The notes below the pieces were generated by a model, which saw only the letters and a program-made list of their open reading frames with translations, had not been told where the DNA came from and ran no database searches. A program made the translations under genes and the position numbers. From Rhynchopus euleeides (lineage: Eukaryota > Euglenozoa > Diplonemea > Diplonemida > Diplonemidae), in NCBI GenBank assembly GCA_963210315.1, contig OY723254.1:1456379-1520378 (forward strand): 64,000 nucleotides of DNA, written 5' to 3'. Position 1 is the stretch's first letter; every line of letters begins with the position of its first letter. Positions 1 through 8,428 of the stretch are shown here, piece after piece.

Positions 1-482
1 GATCCCCCCCCAAAACAGGAGCGTCAACCCACCAAATCTCCAAAATCGAAAAGTTAGCGACAGGCCTGGACGCTGCTGCCACAAAAGGAGAGGGGTTGCA
101 TGGCGGGAGGGACCCACCATCCAACGAACACTTCTCCCAGCCCCGGCAGGCTGTGCCTGTGTGCAGGCATTGCTTGCTACTTCCACGCGCTCACCCCTTC
201 CCTGATATTGAACGTGCAACCGCAACCAGTCTGTCGAGACAGGCATATGCCCTGCCTTCATTAGGGCTGGGACCGCGGGGGTAGGTGGAGGTGTGTTGGC
301 GGGGGGAGGGGTTGTTGGGGTGTGTGGTGGGTGAGTGCCCGTTGTATTTATTGCGCATGGCTTTGCGGCGTGCCCGTGTGTGTCGGGGGTGGGGAGGGGA
401 GGGGATATTTTTTTCTCTTGGCACGGCTTCTCTGAGCTCTGACTAGGAACTCGGCCCCTGAGCCAGATTTCACCCCCACCCC
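1..482. other. No gene recognised
   Basis: The stretch holds short open frames only, none with recognisable protein features. About 280-410 is G-rich simple sequence. It ends where the inverted terminal repeat of the downstream retrotransposon begins. Confidence 0.6.
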
Positions 483-600
483 CACTTAGACTAAGCCCTT
501 AACTTTCGACCCCCTAAAAATTAAGGGCTTAATTTCTTACTAAGGGCTTACTCAGGGAATACTAAGCCCTTAGTAAGGGCTTAGTATTTTACTCGAATTC
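483..600. repeat. Left inverted terminal repeat of the DIRS-like element
   Basis: Carries several copies of AAGGGCTTA and its complement. The core AAAAATTAAGGGCTTAATTT with the following TCTTACTAAGGGCTTA reappears reverse-complemented at about 4560-4612. The arms are diverged outside the core. Confidence 0.8.
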
Positions 601-692
601 TCACAGGAGCGACGGCTTCACAGGAGTGGGCCCGGGTGTTCCGGGAGCATCGCGGCCCGGCGGCGAACGTGCCCGCCTCGCGGAAGGGGGCG

Positions 693-2408
693 ATGACCGC
701 AGCCGCCCGGGTTGCGCACACCGACTCGCGGGAAGGGCGGCCCAGCGGGCGCTCCCGCCCGCTCAAGCGGAGGCCCAGCACCTCCCGCGACCGCCCGGGC
801 GGAAACAGGCCATGGAGGAAGGAGCCTCTTTTTCGCGGGGCCGGACAGCCCAGCACAGATGCTGAGGGGGGCCCCCGGCGCCACGCCGTCCAGGGGGAGC
901 CGGGCCCCTGGACCGGCGGCGCAACCGGGCGTAGGGTCGAGAACAATCCCCTGCCCGAGGTATGGTACGGACGTAGGGTCGACGACAGTCCCCTGTCCCC
1001 GAGCACAACCGGACGAAGGGTCGATTACAATCCCCTGTCCAAGGTATGGGACGCATCCGGGCGAAGGGTTGAGACCGATCCCCTGCCCGAGGTATGGCAG
1101 AGAGGTAGGGTTGACAGAAGTCCCCTCTCACAAAGCGCAGCCGAACGTAGGATCGACTGCGGTCACCTGTCCGAGGCAGAGCGAGGACGAAGGGTCGATG
1201 GTCATCCCCTGTCCCGCAACGAGAAACAGCCCGCCGACGATCTCCTCCCCGGGCACACAGGTGAAGGAGGTAGGGTCGACAACAGTCCCCTCTCCACAGA
1301 GGATTCCCCAGAGGGGAGGCATCGCAGGGCGCCTCAGAAGCCCTCTGTTCCAGCGTGCCACGCAGGCCGAGGGGCGCCGGGGCAGGGCCCCGACTCCACT
1401 CCCACCCCCAGACATCAGGGATGTGACGCCCCCACGGGGTCCTCAAGATGCGAACCGGGACCCACGGGAGCCTGTGAGGTGGACGCGGGCCAAGCGCGCC
1501 AGGCTGGAGGACAAGCTGTTCTCGTTCCGCGACGGACGCAGCCTAGCGGGAGCTCTGCGAAATGTGGGAGGACATTCCGCGGCCGCACACACAGCAGGGG
1601 AGAAAGACCGGCTGTGGGCCTCATTCGAGGAGTTTCGGGGCGGACTGAGTGCGGGCACGCCGAGCGACGAGGCGGTGCTGCGCTACGTCTGGACGCGCCT
1701 GGGCAGCATATCATGCAGGACTGCGAAGACATACCTCGAGCGGCTGGCGGCGCTCGCGATAGAGCGGGGCGAACGTGGGACCCGCACGCGCCGCCTCCAA
1801 AACGCCAAGAAGGCGCTCCGGCGCCTCAGCACCCTCATCCGGCCCAGACAGGCCCCCCCTGTGGCGACGGCGCAAGTGCACGAGGCGCTGGGGGCACTCC
1901 AGGGGCGGGCGCGGGTGCTACTCGCGCTGTGCTGGGTGACGAGATGTCGGGTGCCGGACCTGCGGTTTGTGACGCGGGCGGACTGGCGGGAGATCGATGG
2001 GGCAGGGGGGGATTCGCGTGCGACGCCGGCGGCGGTGTACGCGAAGGAGAAGCACGCCCTCGAGTGGAGGCCAGAGATCTTCCTCCCCGCGGGCCCCATC
2101 ACGGCGATCGTGGTGGAGTATATGCGCACAGTGGCCCCTCCAGCACGGAACTGATCTTCGGGGGGAACTCCACAAAATATGCGGGGTTGAAGAAGGCGAT
2201 CCTCGCGGACCTGCCGGAAGGCTCCTGGCTCCACTCCTCGAGGAGAGGCGCGATCCAAGAGGTGCAGAAGAACGGAGTACCTCGACCGCTACTGAAGCGT
2301 CTCCTCCGACACGGCAAGGACGCGGAGGACACGACGGCGAGATACCTCACCACCACGAACGACCACCAAAGGAAGACGGAAGCGGAGCTCCTCCGCGCGC
2401 TACAATGA
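693..2408 (+). CDS. Tyrosine recombinase (frameshifted or split) of the DIRS-like element
   Basis: Predicted YR that would reinsert the element by site-specific recombination. The N-terminal half is readable in one frame (about 1480-2150): a helical core-binding region with AKTYLERLAALA, then TRCRVPDL carrying the first catalytic Arg, then YAKEKHALEW around the catalytic Lys. That frame stops at 2152-2154. The rest is in the frame used by the ATG at 693. It contains HSSRRGAI (HxxR motif), LLRHG (second His position) and ARYL (candidate nucleophile Tyr), and ends with TGA at 2406-2408. The reader must move back one base around 2115-2150 to join the halves. This could be programmed -1 frameshifting, an indel in a dead copy, or a base-calling error. 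The N-terminal third is low complexity with tandem repeats and no identified domain. The last base of the preceding codon and the stop form the ATGA overlap with the RT gene. Confidence 0.75.
   Translation: MTAAARVAHTDSREGRPSGRSRPLKRRPSTSRDRPGGNRPWRKEPLFRGAGQPSTDAEGGPRRHAVQGEPGPWTGGATGRRVENNPLPEVWYGRRVDDSPLSPSTTGRRVDYNPLSKVWDASGRRVETDPLPEVWQRGRVDRSPLSQSAAERRIDCGHLSEAERGRRVDGHPLSRNEKQPADDLLPGHTGEGGRVDNSPLSTEDSPEGRHRRAPQKPSVPACHAGRGAPGQGPDSTPTPRHQGCDAPTGSSRCEPGPTGACEVDAGQARQAGGQAVLVPRRTQPSGSSAKCGRTFRGRTHSRGERPAVGLIRGVSGRTECGHAERRGGAALRLDAPGQHIMQDCEDIPRAAGGARDRAGRTWDPHAPPPKRQEGAPAPQHPHPAQTGPPCGDGASARGAGGTPGAGAGATRAVLGDEMSGAGPAVCDAGGLAGDRWGRGGFACDAGGGVREGEARPRVEARDLPPRGPHHGDRGGVYAHSGPSSTELIFGGNSTKYAGLKKAILADLPEGSWLHSSRRGAIQEVQKNGVPRPLLKRLLRHGKDAEDTTARYLTTTNDHQRKTEAELLRALQ
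930..1235 (+). repeat. Tandem repeats inside the recombinase ORF
   Basis: About six imperfect units of roughly 50 bp, each with a form of GTAGGGTCGA followed by TCCCCTGTCC. All share the element's coding strand and stay open in two frames. In one frame they read as PCPRYGxxxGS-type repeats, in the other as GRRVDxxPLS-type repeats. Function is unknown. Confidence 0.75.
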
Positions 2409-4111
2409 GCGACGCCGGCGAGGGGCCCTGCTGGGATTTTCTGATGAGCGGGGTGGGCTACGCGGATGAGCCGGGTGTGATCGGTCTGGAGGATCCCGAG
2501 TACGACTTGGACGAGTTTGAAATACTGGGCAGGCGACCGCCATCCCGCTCCTGGGAGAGGCTCGATGATTTTCCGTCCGGGTGCCTGGAGTACGACAAGC
2601 TGCGCACCTACGCGGATGAGCTGGGGGTGTCACCGGATTTCCTGGACTGGTGTACGGAGGGGGGGTTGATTGCGAGGCACCAGACATCGGCAGTCCCTCT
2701 CCCTGGGCCCACATCAGACCTGAAGCCGAGCTTTGTGGTGCAGTGTATTTCGGCGAGGGTCCTCCGCCTGCTCGGACGCGGAGATCCCAAGCGGGGCGTG
2801 GTGCGCATGTTTGACATTGCGAAGGCGGACCCCTGTGTGCGCCGCCTCATCCTTGACGGCCGCCCGGTGAACCGCCGCCTCCCGAAACCCCCGAAGTTTC
2901 GGCTCCCCACGGTGCATGAGATTGCGAGGGCCCTCCGCGACACAGACGCTTGCATGGCGCAGGTCATCGACATCCGGGGATTTTTTCACCAGTTCCCTTT
3001 GTCCGAGGGGGTATCCTCCTTTTTCTCCGTGCGGGTCGCCCAGCGATGGTATGCGTGGACACGCCTCCCGATGGGCTACTCCTACGCGCCCTGGATAGCG
3101 CAGTCCACGGCGCAGCTGTTCCTCGGGGGTCTTGTGGAGGTGACGGCGGCGGCGGTATATCTGGACGACATCCTGGTGTGGGGCACCTCGGCGGTGGAGG
3201 TCGCGGCAAGGGCGGCATACGTCCGGGATCGGATTGTGCTGGCGGGCGGAGAGATCAACGCCCGGAAGAGATCGGAGGGGCCCCTGCCGCGCGTCACCTA
3301 CCTGGGAGTCGAATTCGATGTCGCCACGGGACGCTACCGCTTCGGCTGCAGTTGGGGAGAAAAGGCCGTCGTTGCGGCGGTGTCCATCCTACGGGACGCT
3401 TCCCCTTCGGTGCGGTCCTGCTGGAAGCTGTTCGGCATAGCCTTCCGGGTGGCGCACGTCAGGCAGACCCGCCTGTGCGTACTCCGTGAGACCCTGTCAA
3501 CGCTGCAGGGGGCCGCGCAGCGCCTGCACGAGGGGTCTCTGACGTGGGAGGACCCGTTCGTGCTGTCCCCCGCGACGCGGGACGAGCTCGCGGCGTGCGT
3601 CGACGCAATGCGGGTGAACGACCCGCTCAGCCTACGGCGCGAGCACCCGGGGCTGGCCGACATGGCGGTGTGGAGCGACGCGTCAACAACAGGCTGGGGA
3701 GCTGTGGTGTCCGTGCCTGGGGGTGCGGACTCGCAGGTGGCCCACGGGGTGTGGGCGCGCGAGGGGCAGTCCGGCGACATGTTTGTGCTGGAGCTCCTGG
3801 CGGCGGAGAAGGCGATCCGGCTGGCTCTGGACCTCGGCAGCCGCACCCCGCTGCTGGCGGTGGACAACCAGGCCGTCGAGTGTGTGCTGCGCAAGGGGCA
3901 CAGCCGCGTGCGCTTTGCGAACGTTATCTTGCAGCGCATCTTTGGGATGCTTGGGGGACGCGACGCCGTGCTGGGGGTCCATTGGATCCCGACGGCGGAC
4001 ATGCCCGCGGACAGCTGGTCGCGGGCGGGGTGTGTGGGTGCCACGCGGTGCGGGCGTGAAAGCGCTCACGTCGTGGAGCGGGAGAGCGGCTTCGCCGCCT
4101 CGAGCGCCTGA
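2405..4111 (+). CDS. Reverse transcriptase / RNase H of the DIRS-like element
   Basis: Predicted 568-residue polymerase. The ATG at 2405 overlaps the upstream TGA (ATGA), which decides the start and suggests termination-reinitiation. RT signatures are present in order: FRLPTVHEI and QVIDIRGFFHQFPL around residues 160-200 (first catalytic Asp), LPMGYSYAPWIAQ, YLDDILVWG (catalytic YLDD, near residue 255), and YLGVEFD. An RNase H domain of the DIRS/pararetroviral type follows from about residue 420: VWSDASTTGWGAVV, LELLAAEKAI, LAVDNQAVECVL and PADSWSR supply the acidic active-site residues. No integrase, protease or chromodomain follows. The frame is intact throughout, unlike the recombinase, so this copy may be recent. 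A Gag-like ORF cannot be identified. Confidence 0.9.
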   Translation: MSDAGEGPCWDFLMSGVGYADEPGVIGLEDPEYDLDEFEILGRRPPSRSWERLDDFPSGCLEYDKLRTYADELGVSPDFLDWCTEGGLIARHQTSAVPLPGPTSDLKPSFVVQCISARVLRLLGRGDPKRGVVRMFDIAKADPCVRRLILDGRPVNRRLPKPPKFRLPTVHEIARALRDTDACMAQVIDIRGFFHQFPLSEGVSSFFSVRVAQRWYAWTRLPMGYSYAPWIAQSTAQLFLGGLVEVTAAAVYLDDILVWGTSAVEVAARAAYVRDRIVLAGGEINARKRSEGPLPRVTYLGVEFDVATGRYRFGCSWGEKAVVAAVSILRDASPSVRSCWKLFGIAFRVAHVRQTRLCVLRETLSTLQGAAQRLHEGSLTWEDPFVLSPATRDELAACVDAMRVNDPLSLRREHPGLADMAVWSDASTTGWGAVVSVPGGADSQVAHGVWAREGQSGDMFVLELLAAEKAIRLALDLGSRTPLLAVDNQAVECVLRKGHSRVRFANVILQRIFGMLGGRDAVLGVHWIPTADMPADSWSRAGCVGATRCGRESAHVVERESGFAASSA

Positions 4112-4120
4112 GCGAAGGGT

Positions 4121-4492
4121 CTGTCCCGGCTCTTCAGCTCTCCGGTCCCCGCACGCAGAATTCAACAACAGTGACAACAGACAGATTCCTATTCCCTCCC
4201 CTCCCCCATCAGCTGGAACGGTTTTTCGAGCACCCCGGCTGAGCTCGGGCAGCTGCTCCTTTTTTCTCTAGTATCTGGTGGCCCCCTCCTAGCTAACTTG
4301 TTAGAGCACTCGCAGAGTGCGACTTGGGGGGCCACCAGTACTACCTTTGTTTAGTGCACAGGCGCTCAATCATCAAGAAGACTCCACTCACTGAGGTGAG
4401 GTTGGAAGGGACGGAGACGAGACACCACTACAACGCCCTTCATCAGGCTCTTTCGTGCTGTCCCGGCTCTTCAGCTCTCCGGTCCCCGCACG
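4121..4492 (+). repeat. 35-bp direct repeats around an internal hairpin
   Basis: The sequence starting CTGTCCCGGCTCTTCAGC occurs at 4121-4155 and again, identical over 35 bp, at 4458-4492. Between them CTGGTGGCCCCC (about 4275) pairs with GGGGGGCCACCAG (4326-4338). Split direct repeats or internal complementary regions of this sort are known in Ngaro and DIRS elements. Confidence 0.75.
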
Positions 4493-4536
4493 TTGTTTAC
4501 CTTCGCAGGAGAGTATTCTTCTTCTGAGAAATGCTG

Positions 4537-4651
4537 AAGTGTTGTCTAAGGGATGACTAAGCCCTTAGTAAGCCCTTAGTAAGAAATTAAGCCCTTAAAT
4601 TAAGCCCTTAATTTTTCGGGGACTGAAAATTCAGGGCTTAAAATTTAAGTG
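4537..4651. repeat. Right inverted terminal repeat of the DIRS-like element
   Basis: Reverse-complement counterpart of 483-600, with GACTAAGCCCTTAGTAAGCC and a duplicated TTAAGCCCTTAA block not seen in the left arm. Confidence 0.8.
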
Positions 4652-6599
4652 ATTTATTGCCCTACCCCTTAGTAGGAGCTTAGTGAAGCCGTGTCTTGGG
4701 GGATTTTTTCTGCAACGAACGTTACTTTCTTTGTCTCTCGCTCTGCATGAGGTTCTTGGAAGCACCCCCTCCCTCCCTCCCTCCTCCCGCGCCTCTCTCA
4801 CGCCACCCGTTCTGGATTCAAACGAATGAAAATACATCATGGCCATGTCGCAAGCCAGGTCTCCGGTTCCTGAATCACAGATGTGATGCTCGATGTTGGA
4901 TGTCTGCCGTGCTGTTCCATGTACCATATGCGTGTGGCACACACTTCAAAATAGAAAAACAGTCGTAAGCAGCCCGCGGCCATTTTGTTCTTCATACTCC
5001 ACGAAGACTGCCACACAGCCGCGGGGCAGGTGTGCAGCCTGTGGATGACCTCGTACAGAGAAGACTGTAAGGGACGACAGCCCCGCCGAGGCGATACAGC
5101 GCCAGACGCGGCCCGAGTTTCTGGAGACCGACTGGGGAACTGGAACGTCTTCAGGATAAGCGCCTCACAGAGGACTGATCCTCACCTGTGTGAACTGTGA
5201 ACCCCCAGCCCCAAGATGCTGGTGTGGAGCGGGTGCCTCGACCTCTTTTCGGGTTCTTTATTTATTTATTTCCTTTTGGATGCGTCCACCAAAGAAAACG
5301 TGGCCACCCACTCGCAGAGGCTCCCGAAAGCTCCAGCATCAGCTAGCGGTTGATAGTGAAGATCGGTGTCTCCAGAAGGGGATGTCCAGTCGCAGAAGAA
5401 AAACGACGAAGACAACCACACAGGCCGCAAAAAAAAACTCCAAAATGGGTGTGGCGGGTCTTTGCAGGTGGTGGGGGCTGTAAAGAAATGGCATGATTGT
5501 TTTCTGCTGCAATTCTCGCTAATGTGAGGGTCTGCGCTTCGTTTGCTCGGTTCAGCGGATGGGTGGCGGCGGTGGTGGGAAGAGAAAAAACGTATTCTGC
5601 GATGCAACAGAGCCTATTTTTTTTCAAACGCATTCCGGGAGATTGTACACTCTGAAGCTGGGCCACCAGCTTCTGGTTGGTGGGGGGGGAGGGGGAAATG
5701 CGAATCACAGGAAACAACGAAACAAATGAAAGGAGCGGTCCAGCCCAAGACGGTGCATCCATATGCACCTGTCCTATATCCACCCGGCACGTTCGAACCA
5801 CAGTGCATGCAGGCACAATGTTTTAAAAAATGTGTGGGCTTTACCTCAGATTGGGTTTGTCCGATTGAAAGGTTATCACACGACACACATACACACAACA
5901 GTGGCCATGATCTGCTGGGTCTGCTACTCAAAGCAGTCCACGCACACGCCACTGTTATTGATTTTTTTCCATTTTTTTCGCGCCGTCCGTGCAATAGAAA
6001 TTCCCCCCGTCTGCGTCTCATCTATCCTTCAGAATCACTGGAATGTGTTTTCATTGCAGATAAAGTCACGTGCGGAATTTCAGCGGTTCTGCGTCAACGA
6101 ACCGTCAACGCGGCAGCAGCAGGCAACAGGGAAGATTGTCGGGGGGTGGTGGTGGTGGTGGGGGAGTGGGAATAAGAAGAAGAAAGAGCCAGGAAAAAAA
6201 CCCAGCGCCCGTGAAAAACAAAAAAGGCCGGGTGAAAGCAGTGATACTGCCACACCCCCCCACACAGGAGGCACCACCTTGTGGTGATGGGACAACAACG
6301 GATGAAGGAATAGTCGATATAGCTGCCAGTTTCTCCTGAGCCCCCTCCCCCCTTCTCCAACGAATATGACCGAGAACATCATTTGTCTTCGAGCGACGAG
6401 GCGTAGCGAAGTCGCGAAGTAACAGAGGAAATTGTGCGACTGGATCTTCAGGATTAGCACCTCCTGCCACTTCACAGGGCCTCAACACAGCCTTGAGACA
6501 GCAAGTGTGCGCTCAACAAAAAAATGCCCGGAACTGTTCTCCCACAGTTGCTGGACAGGGTGTCTATAACAAAGCGAAAGGAGTACGATTTTGATGTTC
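4652..6599. other. No gene recognised
   Basis: Several open frames of 60-210 codons exist on both strands but none has family motifs, consistent composition or plausible exon structure. Simple sequence includes a GGTGGTGGTGG run near 6146-6165. The stretch ends at the TA dinucleotide that flanks the large nested element. Confidence 0.5.
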
Positions 6600-7960
6600 T
6601 ACCTAGGCATACAGTGCATCCGAATCGGTTATCGGGCATTATCGGATTTTCGGGGAAAATCCCAAATTATCGGATCCGAATCGGACATTATCGGACATTA
6701 TCGGACGATTATCGGATGATTATCGGACATTATCGGACATTATCGGACATCCGATAATCATCCGATAATCAGTGTTCGTGTGCGTTGTGGGCACCAGAAC
6801 ACACTCTTTTCCCTTTTTGTCGTCATTTCTGCCTCACGAGAAACCCCCCAGACCCCACGCTTGATATTTTTTTGAGTTTTAGTGGAGTCGTGCAGCCGCA
6901 GCTCATCAGAGCTGCCAGCTGAGTTGCACACTGAGGGTGCACCCGAGGGAGCTCGTCCTGCATCCCCCGCTCCACCACCGCGTCGCGCGCTTCCGTCGGG
7001 ACCACCGCGTAGTCAGCGGTACTGGCGCCCTTGTCCTGCAGGTGTCCCTGGGGCGTTGGTTTTCGAAAATCCGGCATTGACTAAATAGCCACGGGGATTG
7101 TTGTACATAGATGTACCGCCCTTGGAAAAAAAAGGGCAAAAAGGGCGGGAAAAAAATCGGTCAAAAATGGCGTTTCGCCCGTGAAACTTTTCCTTAGCCC
7201 CTGAAACGCCCTTGAAACGCCCCTGGAAAAAAAAAGGGCGTTTCAGGGGCTCCTGAAGGGCGCCTCAGGGGCGTTTCAGGGGCGCCTCAGCCAAAAAAAA
7301 ACACAAGTCGTAGGGGGGCCCAACACCCCATATTCCCCCTTGTAGGACCAAAAAGTGCACGAAAGGGGTTAAAACGGCGTAATTCGTTGATTTTTTGCAT
7401 TTCTCTGCATTTCCCAGCCAAAAATCGATTTTTTGGCTGGGCGAGGACAATGCGAAAATCGCGAAAAATCTGAAAAAATTGGATTTTTCACAGAGGCTCA
7501 AAAACGTGTTTCTGGGTGCAAAATAGGCCCAGAAACAGGTATCTCGACGTTTTTGGGTGAATTTTCGGTGGTGTCGTCTTTTTGCGGCCAAAAATTATCG
7601 ATTTCCTAAGGATTCTGAATCTGTGAGAAATGAGAGCCGGCGGCCGCACTCAGAACCTCCACTGAACAGCCCATTCCCCTGACCCCAGCCCTGGCCCATG
7701 GATGTTTTCTCCATGAATCTGCCCCGTTAACGGCTACCGGGTATTACCGGGTCGAAAAACGGGTATTACCGGGTCCGGTAATACCCGTTTGCCCGGTAAT
7801 ACCCGGTTATAGCCCGGTAGCGCTACCGGGGATTTTCCATGGGAATTTCCCTTTATTTTGCGAATTGATCCCCTCCCCCTTAGCACTGTGTGACGCATTT
7901 CAGATGAACAACACCCCTCCCCCCCTCCCTGACCCCACCTGGACCTTCTCGTTCTTGACA

Positions 7961-8130
7961 GCGCTTGCCCTTCGTCATATTTGACCCCCCCCCCCCCCAC
8001 CACCACCACCACCAGTACCTTCGCTTTCGACAAGAATGCCCCCCCCCCCCCACATGCAGTGTATTTGCTGACATTGGACTTTATGACCACTCGGGGAAAA
8101 AATCGAGCAATATTTTAGTGGGGGCGAAAA
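7961..8130. repeat. Left inner inverted repeat flanking the transposase gene
   Basis: Contains GCGCTTGCCC, a CCACCACCACC run, ACCTTCGCTTTCGACAAGAA and AGCAATATTTTAG, all found in reverse at 11059-11308. Confidence 0.8.
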
Positions 8131-8428
8131 CACGCACGAAAAAGGCGACATACCTCGCAACCCAGCGGGTAGCGAGGTGGAGCCAGGCAGCAGCGCTATT
8201 TAGAGTGGGGAAATGCACGGGTCACAAAATCTGTCCAGTACGTAAAATCCTACCTTCGACGTGCCAGCATCTCCGACAGCCTCTGCGTGTTGTGAGCTAT
8301 AACCCCGCTGGGCAGGCCTCGACGTCCGTCGCAACTGTTCCCTCCGGCAAGGACGCAACCATGGTAGCCATGGTGTACATGCAGCCCCCCCCCCATCCGC
8401 CTCATCGATATTTATACCAAGCCCAACG

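Larger units (their letters stand above)
483..4651 (+). mobile_element. DIRS-type tyrosine-recombinase retrotransposon
   Basis: A 4.2-kb element with imperfect inverted ends built from AAGGGCTTA/TAAGCCCTT motifs (483-600 and 4537-4651). Between them lie a tyrosine recombinase reading frame and an RT/RNase H reading frame on the same strand. There are no LTRs and no DDE integrase. Inverted ends plus a tyrosine recombinase plus a DIRS-like RNase H define the DIRS order. The order recombinase then RT is the reverse of canonical DIRS-1 and Ngaro, and resembles what is reported for VIPER-like elements of trypanosomatids. No methyltransferase ORF is seen. Downstream of the RT gene a 35-bp sequence occurs twice, and a short hairpin sits between the copies; both suit the circular-intermediate chemistry of this class. 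Boundaries come from aligning the two ends and could be off by tens of bases. Confidence 0.85.

Noticed and set aside
5543-6175. 210-codon open frame in the left flank
   Set aside because: No motif, no plausible start context, crossed by homopolymer and GGT repeats.
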